Below the pieces are notes generated by a model. It saw nothing but the letters and a program-made list of their open reading frames with translations. It made no database searches and was not told the DNA's origin. Shown one piece after another: positions 7,190-15,430 of a stretch of DNA of 33,815 bases (its first letter is position 1; the number at the start of each line of letters is the position of its first letter). The stretch is from Devosia sp. (GTDB lineage Bacteria; Pseudomonadota; Alphaproteobacteria; Rhizobiales; Devosiaceae). The translations under genes and the position numbers were made by a program. The DNA lies in NCBI GenBank assembly GCA_015234425.1, contig JADGNE010000031.1, positions 1 to 33,815 of the forward strand. Direction: 5' to 3'.

Positions 7190-9334
7190 CTACTGCACCA
7201 CGACATAGTGCGAGACATAGCGATCGTTGGCCACGAACGGCTTTTCCGGGTGTTGGGTCAGAGCGAGCAGGACGGGCGGAAGATCGGGCCGCGTATTCTC
7301 GAGCACGCGCATGGCCCGCAGCACGTCGCGCTGTCGCGTGGCGGCATAGCGAGTGAGCATGACCACAGCATCGGCAAACTGCATGGCATAGGCGGCGTCC
7401 ACCACCTCGGTCAGCGGTGGCGTATCGAGGATGATGTAGTCGAAGGTGTCGCGGGCCGCGACCACCAGATTGCGAAAGAGCTCACCTACAAGCAGATGCT
7501 CGGTGGGGCCGGCGCCGGGGCGGGTGTTCACCACCGCCGAGATAGCGCTGAGTGGATCGGTCTTGATCGCGGTGGGAAAGCGCTCGGGGGGAAGCTTTCC
7601 GGTGAGATATTCGACAAGTCCAGCCGCGGGGGCCGCGTCGAGGTGGATAAAGAGCGATGGCCGGCGCAGATCGGCATCGATGATGAGCACGCGACGACCA
7701 GAGAGAGCATAGGTGCGCGCCAGGGCAAGGGCTGTCGTCGTCTTCCCCTCGTCCACCACCGCCGAGGTCACGAGAATGACGCGTCCTCTGCCCCCGCCGC
7801 TGCCGGTATAGGGTGACGGCAGGCGCAGATCGAGGCCAAGCCGCAGCCGGCGGAGGCTTTCCGAAAAGCTGGAAAGAGGGGTGCGGACCACGGCATCGGC
7901 CATGCTCGACGACGTGCCACTGTCGCGCTGCCACGACGGCGTGATCGCGGGGATTGCGGTGGTAACCTCCCTGCCCGTCAGCAGCGCTAATTGCTCGAGC
8001 GTGACGACGCCGCTCATATAGCTTTCGCGGAACAGCGCGGCGCCGACCCCGAGCCCGACGCCGAGGAAGGCGGACACGGAAAGGATGAACGGCAGGCCGC
8101 GGGATGAGGGCTGTTGCGGCGGCGTCGCAGCAACGACAAGTCGGCTGTCGGCCTGTTGCAGTTCGGACCGAAGCTGCAGGTCATCGAGCCGGGCCAGCAA
8201 TTGATCATGCTGGGTCCGAGCGAGTTCGTTGCCGCGTTGCAGGATGTGGAGGCGTTCCTCAACGGCCGGCGGCAAAGACCCGTCGTCCAGCCCGTCCAGT
8301 ACGACGTCCCGCCGCGAAGCGATCTCCGCGTCGAACGGCAGGAGCTGCGCCTTCAACAGGTCCAATTCCGCGTGCACCGCGGCGAGGAGACGTCCTTCGA
8401 GATTGATCAGATCTGTCTCGATCGCCGAAATTTCCGGGCCGACCAGAGGAAGCTGAGCCGAGCGCGCCAGCATTCCTTCGCGTTCGATCACCATGTCGTC
8501 TATGGGCTGGGACGCGAGCGCCTGGGAAACAGCAGCGAGATCGCCTTCATCGAGCCCGGTTTGCGCATGGGTGATGCGCCCCCGCAAATCGCGCGCGGCG
8601 CTCACCGAGGCAAGATGGGCTTCAACCTCGGCCGACAGCTGGCCGCTCGCCAACGGCATGGCGAAAAGGCGGATATTTTCATCGACAAAGGCATCGACGG
8701 CCTCGCGGCGGAGCGCCAGCGCGGCTGAGACTATTGCAAGCTGGGGCGAGAGCGTCTCGATAGCGTCGGCAATGGCCGCCATCTTGGCCTCCCGCTGCAA
8801 ATCTATATGAGCCGACACCACCGCATTGGCGAGAAGCGCTGCGCCATCCGGGCTATCCGTCGTCGCCGTTGCAGCAATGATGTAGGTTGACCCGCGCCGG
8901 TCAAACGTAACGGCGTCTTCAAGCCGCCCCAGCAGATGAAGCGGTCCGAGCGCAGGTGCCGACGGTTCACCCATGCCAATGAACGCGCGGGCATGCTCGG
9001 CAATGCCCGGTCGGTCAGGAAAGATGGTGCCGATGTCGATAGCGGCATTGTCGATGATCCGCAGGAAGGTCGGGGCGGAGCGCATGATCTCCACCTCGCT
9101 GTCGATGCGAGCATTTTCGGTAGCAAGGGAAAGCGGCCGAGCCGTTTGAGGATCGAGGAGATCATCCTGTCGCGGATCGACCCGCACCAGCGCGGTGGCG
9201 GAGTATTGCGTCGGCGAGAGTAGCGCAACCCAGATGCCGACGATAAGGCAGACACCGACGACCAGCGCGATAAGGCGCGCCTGCCTTACAAGAACAGCCA
9301 GAAAAGCTCGGAGATCAACTTCATGGTCATCCAT
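7190..9334 (-). CDS. Wzz-domain/BY-kinase exopolysaccharide tyrosine autokinase
   Basis: Inner-membrane polysaccharide co-polymerase fused to a bacterial tyrosine kinase (ExoP/Wzc type), 714 residues from the chosen ATG (GAGG upstream; a TTG eight codons earlier lacks support). Order: short cytoplasmic N-terminus, membrane segment 1 (LIALVVGVCLIVGIWVALL), a periplasmic helical region of ~350 residues, a proline-rich segment and membrane segment 2 (LPFILSVSAFLGVGLGVGAA), then the kinase. Kinase motifs: Walker A VVDEGKTTTA (~525-535), Walker A' LIIDADLRRP (~551) and Walker B YIILDTPP (~635). Walker A departs from the usual PGEGKST form. The C-terminal tail has only two tyrosines near the end (RYVSHY) rather than a cluster. 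It would control chain length/export together with the divergent sugar transferase. Confidence 0.9.
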   Translation of the reverse strand: MDDHEVDLRAFLAVLVRQARLIALVVGVCLIVGIWVALLSPTQYSATALVRVDPRQDDLLDPQTARPLSLATENARIDSEVEIMRSAPTFLRIIDNAAIDIGTIFPDRPGIAEHARAFIGMGEPSAPALGPLHLLGRLEDAVTFDRRGSTYIIAATATTDSPDGAALLANAVVSAHIDLQREAKMAAIADAIETLSPQLAIVSAALALRREAVDAFVDENIRLFAMPLASGQLSAEVEAHLASVSAARDLRGRITHAQTGLDEGDLAAVSQALASQPIDDMVIEREGMLARSAQLPLVGPEISAIETDLINLEGRLLAAVHAELDLLKAQLLPFDAEIASRRDVVLDGLDDGSLPPAVEERLHILQRGNELARTQHDQLLARLDDLQLRSELQQADSRLVVAATPPQQPSSRGLPFILSVSAFLGVGLGVGAALFRESYMSGVVTLEQLALLTGREVTTAIPAITPSWQRDSGTSSSMADAVVRTPLSSFSESLRRLRLGLDLRLPSPYTGSGGGRGRVILVTSAVVDEGKTTTALALARTYALSGRRVLIIDADLRRPSLFIHLDAAPAAGLVEYLTGKLPPERFPTAIKTDPLSAISAVVNTRPGAGPTEHLLVGELFRNLVVAARDTFDYIILDTPPLTEVVDAAYAMQFADAVVMLTRYAATRQRDVLRAMRVLENTRPDLPPVLLALTQHPEKPFVANDRYVSHYVVVQ

Positions 9335-9358
9335 GGAGGCCTCAGCAATTCCATTCAA

Positions 9359-9488
9359 TGTTTAGTAAATAACAGCCTCCAGAAAGGAACGCCACTCAAT
9401 ACCATTTGGAGGTGCGCAAATAGAACTCTGGAAAGTGCCCAAACAAAGTGATTAACTTAGTATTAACCACATTGGGGCTGGGCAGAGC
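9359..9488. promoter_or_regulatory. Divergent promoter region of the exopolysaccharide genes
   Basis: This AT-rich gap separates the BY-kinase (-) and sugar transferase (+). It contains an inverted repeat CCTCCA / TGGAGG (9376-9381 and 9407-9412) and a TTAA-rich block with two TTAAC copies (9451-9478). It probably holds both promoters; I cannot assign -35/-10 boxes with confidence. Confidence 0.4.
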
Positions 9489-10193
9489 ATGGGCGCAAGT
9501 GCACCCTTCGAGGCGTTGAATGTCACTGTCAGCGAGGCGGGGTCAGCACTCGGGCACGACCACGAAGGCGCCAACTGGAGGCCAAGGCGCCGCCGAACAC
9601 TTGCGGTGAAACGGGCGATGGACGTCATCGGCGCGGCCTTTGGTCTGGTACTATTCAGCCCCCTGCTGCTGATGGTGGGCGTCTGGATCGTCGTCGTTGA
9701 CGACAATTCACCAATCTTTCGCCAGGAGCGCGTCGGGCTCGGTGGAAGGCGTTTCGTGATCTACAAGTTTCGAACGGTCTATACGCGCTTTTGCGATCCG
9801 ACGGGGCGGACGATCTTTGGTCCGGCTGACAACCGCCTACTGCCCTCGGGTCGCTTCCTGCGCAGCTCACGCATCGACGAGTTGCCGCAGCTGCTCAACA
9901 TCCTGCGCGGAGAAATGTCGCTGGTTGGGCCCCGACCGCATATTGCGGATATGCTGGTCGAAGGGCGGCAGTACGCCAGCCTCGCGCCGGGCTATGACCA
10001 GCGCGCCGACATGCTGCCGGGGCTGACGGGCTGGGCGCAGTGCCACGGCCTGCATGGTACGCTGCGGACGACGGACGAGGCGATCGCCCGTCTTGAGCAC
10101 GACCTCACCTATGTCCGGGATTTCTCGATTCTGCTGGATCTCAAAATTCTGGCGAGGACCGTGTTTCATGTCCTCGCCATTCTCAGATCGTGA
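9489..10193 (+). CDS. Polyprenyl-phosphate sugar-1-phosphate transferase (exopolysaccharide initiation)
   Basis: Priming glycosyltransferase of 234 residues that transfers a sugar-1-phosphate to undecaprenyl phosphate, the first step of exopolysaccharide repeat-unit assembly. Visible family features: KRAMDVIGA at 41-49, a membrane re-entrant helix (50-70), PIFRQERVG (75-83), KFRT (93-96), the catalytic Asp-Glu pair D130-E131 in RIDELPQ, GEMSLVGPRP (141-150) and PGLTGWAQ (177-184). Compared with WbaP it lacks the large N-terminal membrane domain, so it is the short PglC/ExoY form. The ribosome site before the ATG is weak. No other glycosyltransferases are in the window, so the rest of the polysaccharide cluster must lie elsewhere. 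Confidence 0.9.
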   Translation: MGASAPFEALNVTVSEAGSALGHDHEGANWRPRRRRTLAVKRAMDVIGAAFGLVLFSPLLLMVGVWIVVVDDNSPIFRQERVGLGGRRFVIYKFRTVYTRFCDPTGRTIFGPADNRLLPSGRFLRSSRIDELPQLLNILRGEMSLVGPRPHIADMLVEGRQYASLAPGYDQRADMLPGLTGWAQCHGLHGTLRTTDEAIARLEHDLTYVRDFSILLDLKILARTVFHVLAILRS

Positions 10194-10208
10194 CTGACAC
10201 GCAGCCTG

Positions 10209-10733
10209 TCAGCGGGCGAAGGGCACCTTGGCGGTGAGAACATCGCCGGAATTGTTGAATTCGACCTCGAAATTGACAACGATATTGTTGTTGGACAGCA
10301 CGATGTTGGAGCCGATGCGGACATCGCTGCCGCCGCGGTCGCGCTGATTTTCGCTGAGGTCGAAGCTGATCGAGTTGCCACGGTTCTGGCCGATGGCCAT
10401 GCCGGTAAAACCGGCGTTGGAGCTCATGGCAGCCTCATAGCGCCGCGCTGAATCATTATAGGCGATGGTACCGCTAATGGAGAGCGTCGTGTCCACCAAG
10501 GTGCAGCGGCCGGTATAGTTGATGCGCTGCTGATTGCCCTTGGCGACGTTGAGGCGGCAGCGGAAAGCTTCCGGCTTGTCGCCTCCGACAAGGGCGCCTT
10601 CGCCGCGCCACTGGCCGATATAGGTGCTGAGCAGCGCCAGTTCGGCCTCGCCCGCCTGTGCCGTTGCGCTCAGCGCCTGAGGCGACAGAGCGAGAAGCGT
10701 CACCAGAATCATTTTTTTCAATGCGAACTTCAA
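10209..10733 (-). CDS. Conserved-looking secreted protein of unknown function
   Basis: I cannot name a function. From the TTG at 10731-10733, preceded by GGGAGG with a 6-base gap, the product is 174 residues with a textbook signal peptide (MKFALKKMILVTLLAL... ending ATAQA). A GTG ten codons upstream gives a poorer N-terminus. The mature part (~150 residues) is rich in alternating polar/hydrophobic strands and begins LSTYIGQWRGEGAL, which resembles the start of lipocalin-like beta-barrels. It has a pair of cysteines (FRCRLNV and GRCTLV) that could form a disulphide. It is convergent with the sugar transferase, 15 bases away, and is probably periplasmic. Confidence 0.7.
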   Translation of the reverse strand: MKFALKKMILVTLLALSPQALSATAQAGEAELALLSTYIGQWRGEGALVGGDKPEAFRCRLNVAKGNQQRINYTGRCTLVDTTLSISGTIAYNDSARRYEAAMSSNAGFTGMAIGQNRGNSISFDLSENQRDRGGSDVRIGSNIVLSNNNIVVNFEVEFNNSGDVLTAKVPFAR

Positions 10734-10826
10734 AGTCGACCTCCCAAGCCGCGCCAAGGGCACTTCGCGCCCTGCAGAATAGTTGCATAACAGCGAATGA
10801 CTGCCACGCTACCCCCGAATTACAAA

Positions 10827-10841
10827 ATAATCGGTGATTAT
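10827..10841. promoter_or_regulatory. Dyad ATAATC-GGT-GATTAT
   Basis: A perfect 6-bp inverted repeat with a 3-base spacer in the AT-rich gap between the divergent secreted-protein gene and the YbbA/YbbP operon. It is a plausible regulator site for either gene; regulator unknown. Confidence 0.4.
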
Positions 10842-10938
10842 CCAGTCTGGACGCAGGAAACTGTCTTCATAAGTTTGTCAGACGTGACAGCATGGCACCA
10901 CTCGACGGGGACGTTGGGAAGACCACAAGCTCAAAGGG

Positions 10939-11655
10939 ATGGGTGAATTGCGGGAAGCTCGATCGCCACTGATTTCGGCGCACGAAGTCGACTACACCCT
11001 GGATGTTGCCGGGCGTCCCCTGAACATCTTGCGCAAGGTTTCGCTTGAAGTCGCCCCTTCCGAGGTGGTGGCCATAGTCGGGCCCTCGGGCAGTGGCAAG
11101 ACATCACTGCTGATGTTGCTGGCCGGCCTCGAGCAGGCTGCTGGCGGCAAGATCACGGTCAACGGCCACGACCTTGGCAAGCTGGGCGAAGACGATCTGG
11201 CTCGCTTCCGCCGCAAGACGCTGGGCATTGTGTTCCAGAGCTTCCACCTTATTCCCTCGCTGACGGCGATCGACAATGTCGGGCTGGCGCTTGAGATCGC
11301 CCGGCAGGACCTGAGCATGGCCGAGGTGCGTGCGCGCGCGGCCAAGGCGCTAGAGGCCGTGGGCCTCGGCAGCCGGCTCGATCACCGGCCGACCGCACTC
11401 TCGGGTGGCGAACAGCAGCGCGTCGGTCTCGCCCGCGCGATCGTTGCCGAACCCAAGCTGCTCCTTGCCGACGAGCCCACGGGCAATCTTGACCAGAAGA
11501 CCGGCAAGGCCATTGCCGACCTCATGTTCAGCATCACCCGCGACCTCGGCACGGCGCTGGTGATGATCACCCATGATCCCCTGCTCGCAGCGCGGGCGGA
11601 CCGCATGCTGACCATGAGCCAGGGCGAACTGAGCGAAAACCTGGTGGCCGGCTGA
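10939..11655 (+). CDS. ABC transporter ATP-binding protein, YbbA/LolD/MacB clade
   Basis: ATPase of 238 residues with Walker A GPSGSGKT (48-55), a Q-loop in VFQSFHLIPSLTA, signature LSGGEQQR (154-161), Walker B LLLADEP and TGNLD (181-185). The TGNLD form and the partner are typical of mechanotransmission-type transporters (LolD, MacB, FtsE, YbbA). It is followed by an FtsX-like permease whose ATG overlaps its stop (TGATG), so they are one complex. E. coli YbbA/YbbP is the closest arrangement I recognise; its substrate is poorly defined. No tesA homologue or adaptor protein lies next to it. The ribosome site for the chosen ATG is weak (AAAGGG abuts it). Confidence 0.88.
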   Translation: MGELREARSPLISAHEVDYTLDVAGRPLNILRKVSLEVAPSEVVAIVGPSGSGKTSLLMLLAGLEQAAGGKITVNGHDLGKLGEDDLARFRRKTLGIVFQSFHLIPSLTAIDNVGLALEIARQDLSMAEVRARAAKALEAVGLGSRLDHRPTALSGGEQQRVGLARAIVAEPKLLLADEPTGNLDQKTGKAIADLMFSITRDLGTALVMITHDPLLAARADRMLTMSQGELSENLVAG

Positions 11656-14201
11656 TGGGAAACATCTGGCCCAAGCTGCGTATCGGGCTCCTTGATATGC
11701 GCGGCGATCTGCGGCGCTTTGTGCTGCTGGTTGTCACCATGGCCGTCGGTACGGCGCTAATCGCCGGCGTGAGCTCAGTGGGCGCGGTCATTGATCGGGC
11801 CATGCTGCGCGAGGCTGCGCAATTGATGGGCGGCGACATCGAGCTATCGCGCGCCGACCGCGCGGCCAGCGACGCAGACCGGGTGTTGTTCTCCGGCTAT
11901 GGCGCGGTTGTCGAGACCGTCGACTCCAATCTGCGGGCGCAGGCGGGCGAGAATGACGCCTTTGTCGACCTCAGCGTTGTCGGCCCGGGCTATCCGCTGC
12001 TGGGCCAGATCCGAAGCCCGCAGGTCGCGCCGGGCACCGATATCCAGGCGTTTCTGGCCGAAACCGAAAACGGTCATGGCGCGCTTGTCGCGCCGCTGAT
12101 GCTCGACCAGCTCGGTATTACTGTCGGCGACAGCTTTGAGCTGGGCGGCACGAGTTTTGAAGTGCGCGGGGCGCTTGACGGTATACCGGACGATCAGGTG
12201 CGCGGCTTCCGACTCGGCCTGCCCGCACTCGTCACCATTGATGGTTTCGCCACCGTCTCGGACCGAACCTCTCCCCTCCCCGGCCTCGGCACCTGGTTCC
12301 GCTACAAGATTCTGCTCGACGGGCAGTCAGCGGACGATGCCAAGGCGCAGCTGAGTGAAGAGCTTAGCGGCAGCGTCTGGACCATCCGCACATCGCGCGA
12401 AGGTCTCGGTGAGATGGTGCGCTACTATGATCTCTTCATGCGCTTCCTGCTCATTGTCGGGCTCGGCTCCCTCTTGATCGGGGGCGTCAGCGTCTGGAGC
12501 GGGATGAACGCCTATGTCGGCGAACGCTCTGGGGTCATTGCGGTTTTACGCAGTCTCGGTGCCACCACGGGACGCGTGTTCACCCATTTCTTCGTACAGG
12601 TTGCGGCGCTGACCGCCGTCGGTGTCGGCATCGGCATTATCACCGGCGCCTCGATCGCGCTGCTGATCCTGCCGACGATTGGCGATGCCGTTGGCATTGC
12701 CCTGGCTCCGACGCTCGACGCGCGCGCCCTTTTGGTTGCGGCCAGCGCGGGCGTGATCATTGCGCTTGCTTTCGCCTATCTGCCGCTCCTGCAGGCCCAG
12801 ACCATCCGTCCGGCTGAGCTCTTCCGCTCGCAGCGCCAGGCACTGCCGCCGGTGGACTGGCGTGTCGTGCTTCTCTCCTGGCGCGCGCTGCCCCTCGCCG
12901 TCGCGGCACTCCTCTTCTTCCTCCTCGCCCTTGCGATGACCGGAGACGCAGGTCTTGTGGCCTTGTTCATCGGCGCAGCGGCGCTGGCAACTATTCTCTT
13001 TGAGCTTGTCATCCAGTTGATGCAGTTCGTGTTCAAGCGACTGCCGGACGTACCGTCCCTGACCTTGCGGCGGGCGCTCCGGGCAATCACCGGCTCAAAG
13101 AGCGCCACCATGGCGGTGGTTGTATCCATCGGACTGGCACTCAGCATGCTCGTGGTGATCATCGTGCTGCAGAATAATCTGCGGCAGGAGTATCTTGGCG
13201 CGTCTGTGTTTGATGCACCGACCCTTGTGGCTTCGGATCTTTTTGATGACGAAGTGGCCGATCTCGAGGCCATGGCAACGGCCGGATCGGGCATGACCAA
13301 GCTGGTGGTGACCCCCATGCTGCGGGCGACCCTGAGCGCGGTGAACGGCGTCGATGTCGCGCAGGTCCGCACCGATGGCCCCGAGGCCAGCTTCCTCCTC
13401 GGCGGGGAAGTGCCGATCACCTATCGCACTGTTTTGCCGAGCTCCTCGCAAGTGACGCGCGGCGACTGGTGGCCGGCCGATTATGCTGGCCCGGGCCTTG
13501 TTTCCCTCCACCAGAGCCTCCGCAACGGGCTGGACGTCGATATTGGCGACACGCTGACGTTCGATGCCTTTGGCGAAAAGTTCGAGGCGCAGGTGTCCAA
13601 TTTCCGGGACTATTCCTGGCAGGGCGGCACTGATTTTCTCGCCACCTTCTCTCCAGGCGTCCTGGAGAATTATCCCTCGACGCTGTTCGCTGCGGTGACG
13701 GCGGCTTCGGGGCGCGAGACCGAGGTGGAGCGCCTTCTGGCGAGCAGCCTGCCCGATATTCGCTTCATTGCCATTGGCGATACGCTCAAGCAGGTGACCG
13801 AAGCCCTGTCGCAACTGACTCTTGCCGTGGTGCTGGTGGGCAGTCTTGCCGTGGGCAATGGCCTGCTGGTGCTGATCGGCAGCCTTGCAGCCGGACGGCG
13901 GCAGCGCCAGGCGGATGCGGTGATCACCAAGGTACTGGGCGCGACACGCAAACAATTGCTGGGCGGCGATTTTCTGCAGTTCCTGATCCTGTCGCTCGCC
14001 GCTGCAATCCCTGCGCTGGGCCTTGGCCTGGGGCTCGGCTGGCTGGCCAGCATGATGCTGCTCAATGTGCAGTTTTCCATTGACGGATCGGCACTTGCCA
14101 TCGTTCTGGCGGTCGCCGTGCTGATGACGGCGCTGCTTGGATGCGTAACGATCCTGAGGGCTGTATCGGTGCGCCCTGCCCGGCTGTTGCGCGATCTCTA
14201 G
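11655..14201 (+). CDS. FtsX-like ABC transporter permease, YbbP-type
   Basis: Large permease of 848 residues. A first membrane helix (FVLLVVTMAVGTALIAGVSS) is followed by an extracytoplasmic domain with GGDIELSR, then three helices of the first FtsX domain (~260-400, including GMNAYVGERSGVIAVLRSLGAT). Two mid-protein helices precede a second periplasmic segment and a C-terminal FtsX domain with VITKVLGATRKQLL. The duplicated FtsX layout and length fit YbbP rather than LolC/LolE or MacB. It may act on hydrophobic or envelope-associated molecules (family inference). It is coupled to the ATPase by a one-base overlap and ends before a GC-rich stem-loop (14221-14242). Confidence 0.88.
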   Translation: MGNIWPKLRIGLLDMRGDLRRFVLLVVTMAVGTALIAGVSSVGAVIDRAMLREAAQLMGGDIELSRADRAASDADRVLFSGYGAVVETVDSNLRAQAGENDAFVDLSVVGPGYPLLGQIRSPQVAPGTDIQAFLAETENGHGALVAPLMLDQLGITVGDSFELGGTSFEVRGALDGIPDDQVRGFRLGLPALVTIDGFATVSDRTSPLPGLGTWFRYKILLDGQSADDAKAQLSEELSGSVWTIRTSREGLGEMVRYYDLFMRFLLIVGLGSLLIGGVSVWSGMNAYVGERSGVIAVLRSLGATTGRVFTHFFVQVAALTAVGVGIGIITGASIALLILPTIGDAVGIALAPTLDARALLVAASAGVIIALAFAYLPLLQAQTIRPAELFRSQRQALPPVDWRVVLLSWRALPLAVAALLFFLLALAMTGDAGLVALFIGAAALATILFELVIQLMQFVFKRLPDVPSLTLRRALRAITGSKSATMAVVVSIGLALSMLVVIIVLQNNLRQEYLGASVFDAPTLVASDLFDDEVADLEAMATAGSGMTKLVVTPMLRATLSAVNGVDVAQVRTDGPEASFLLGGEVPITYRTVLPSSSQVTRGDWWPADYAGPGLVSLHQSLRNGLDVDIGDTLTFDAFGEKFEAQVSNFRDYSWQGGTDFLATFSPGVLENYPSTLFAAVTAASGRETEVERLLASSLPDIRFIAIGDTLKQVTEALSQLTLAVVLVGSLAVGNGLLVLIGSLAAGRRQRQADAVITKVLGATRKQLLGGDFLQFLILSLAAAIPALGLGLGLGWLASMMLLNVQFSIDGSALAIVLAVAVLMTALLGCVTILRAVSVRPARLLRDL

Positions 14202-14220
14202 CCGTTTGCAATCGCTTCGG

Positions 14221-14242
14221 GGTCCGGGCGCGCGTCCGGACC
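14221..14242. terminator. Stem-loop after the FtsX-like permease gene
   Basis: GGTCCGG (14221-14227) pairs with CCGGACC (14236-14242) around an 8-base loop, 20 bases after the stop codon. No T-run follows, so it may be a mRNA-stabilising hairpin or weak terminator. Confidence 0.4.
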
Positions 14243-14331
14243 AGATCACAAGATCGGATTGAACGAAAAAGCGCCGCTTTCGGGCCTCTGCGGGCATCGG
14301 TTCTCACGAAGGGTTGAATGCTTCAGACTTC

Positions 14332-14357
14332 GTGATAGACAATATACCCCCTATCAC
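14332..14357. promoter_or_regulatory. Dyad GTGATAG-N12-CTATCAC before the ArsR-like regulator
   Basis: A perfect 7-bp inverted repeat ending 20 bases before the regulator's ATG. Size and position fit autoregulation by the dimeric winged-helix protein encoded immediately downstream (inference). Confidence 0.55.
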
Positions 14358-14377
14358 TCGCAACGAAGCCATCTGTC

Positions 14378-15307
14378 ATGAGCCGCAATTTCCTGGTCGT
14401 CGACCCAGAAGAAGACCTCGAAGTGCTCAAGGGACTGGCTTCGCCCATTCGCGTGCGCATTCTGAAACTGCTGCATATCGAGGGCCCGCTTAACGGGAAT
14501 GACATTGCCGACAAGCTCTCCCTGCCGCAGTCGACTGTCTCGACCAATCTGCAAATTCTCGAAGGCGCAGGGCTGATCCGGACGGAAACGCAGAAGGCGC
14601 GCAAGGGCAACCAGAAGATCTGCCACTCGACCTTTGACGAAGTGCTGGTGATGTTCAAGGAAGACATCGCACCGCTTAAGTCGAACGCGATCGAGGTTGC
14701 AATGCCGCTGGGGCTTTATACCAGCTGCGAAGTCTCCGCGCCCTGCGGGCTCTGCTCTGCCGACGGGATCATCGGCCTACTGGACGTGCCCAATACTTTC
14801 CTCGACCCCGAACGGATGAAGGCGGGCCTCATCTGGTTCACCCAAGGCTATCTCGAATATCAGTTCCCCAATAACGCCAAGCTGGCCCAGAACACCATTG
14901 AAGCCATGGAGTTTTCGATGGAGCTGAGCTCGGAAGTGCCGGGCACCTCTGCTGATTGGCCAAGCGACATTACGCTATCGGTCAATGGCACCGAGATCGG
15001 CACCTGGACCAGCCCGGGAGATTTTGGCGACAAGCGAGGGGTTTACACGCCGAGCTGGTGGAAGCTGAAGGGCAGCCAGTATGGCAAGCTCAAGAGCTGG
15101 CGGGTGACGATGGACGGGACTTATGTCGACGGTCTCAAGATTTCGCCGATCTCGCTGATCGATCTCGACCTTGCCAATCACCACTCGATCCGGTTGCGGA
15201 TTGCGGTCAAGCCGGATGCTAAACACCCGGGCGGCATCAATATTTTCGGCCGCGGCTTCGGCAATTACGACCAGGACATCATCCTGCGGTTGCAGACCGA
15301 GCGCTGA
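14378..15307 (+). CDS. ArsR-like winged-helix regulator with long C-terminal sensor region
   Basis: Transcription regulator of 309 residues. Residues 15-95 form an ArsR-type winged helix: VLKGLASPIRVRILKLL, then the recognition helix LPQSTVSTNLQILEGAGL, then the wing. ArsR proteins are usually ~100 residues; this one has ~210 more. The middle part contains a cysteine group C117, C123 and C126 (SCEVSAPCGLC). The last ~110 residues (SVNGTEIGTW... to ...QDIILRLQ) look like a beta-sandwich with aromatic residues (W210, W227, W228), reminiscent of carbohydrate-binding jelly rolls. It lies just upstream of the GH51 gene on the same strand, so I infer a sugar-responsive regulator of the arabinoside locus. 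The exact family name is uncertain. Confidence 0.75.
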   Translation: MSRNFLVVDPEEDLEVLKGLASPIRVRILKLLHIEGPLNGNDIADKLSLPQSTVSTNLQILEGAGLIRTETQKARKGNQKICHSTFDEVLVMFKEDIAPLKSNAIEVAMPLGLYTSCEVSAPCGLCSADGIIGLLDVPNTFLDPERMKAGLIWFTQGYLEYQFPNNAKLAQNTIEAMEFSMELSSEVPGTSADWPSDITLSVNGTEIGTWTSPGDFGDKRGVYTPSWWKLKGSQYGKLKSWRVTMDGTYVDGLKISPISLIDLDLANHHSIRLRIAVKPDAKHPGGINIFGRGFGNYDQDIILRLQTER

Positions 15308-15347
15308 CCGCCCGCCAGCGCCGATGGGGCCTTCGGCCGGACTACGA

Positions 15348-15387
15348 CTTTTGTAGGGACCCGACTGCGCCAAAAATCATACAAAAG
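15348..15387. promoter_or_regulatory. Inverted repeat CTTTTGTA-N24-TACAAAAG
   Basis: A perfect 8-bp inverted repeat (15348-15355 and 15380-15387) in the 171-base gap between the regulator and the GH51 gene. It could be paired half-sites of a regulator or the 3' end of the regulator transcript; the 24-base spacer is long for a terminator. Confidence 0.4.
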
Positions 15388-15430
15388 AGCCTCGGGGCGG
15401 CTTGCGCGCGCCCGACTTTCCCATGTACAA

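Noticed and set aside
9473..9479. GTATTAA near the sugar transferase as a fourth copy of the GTATTAC element
   Set aside because: One mismatch in the key AC half and only ~13 bases before the start codon, unlike the 71-75 base spacing of the other three.
13095..14297. A 400-codon open frame antisense to the FtsX-like permease
   Set aside because: Gln/Arg/His-rich shadow without recognisable sequence; the + strand has a proper membrane protein coupled to its ATPase.
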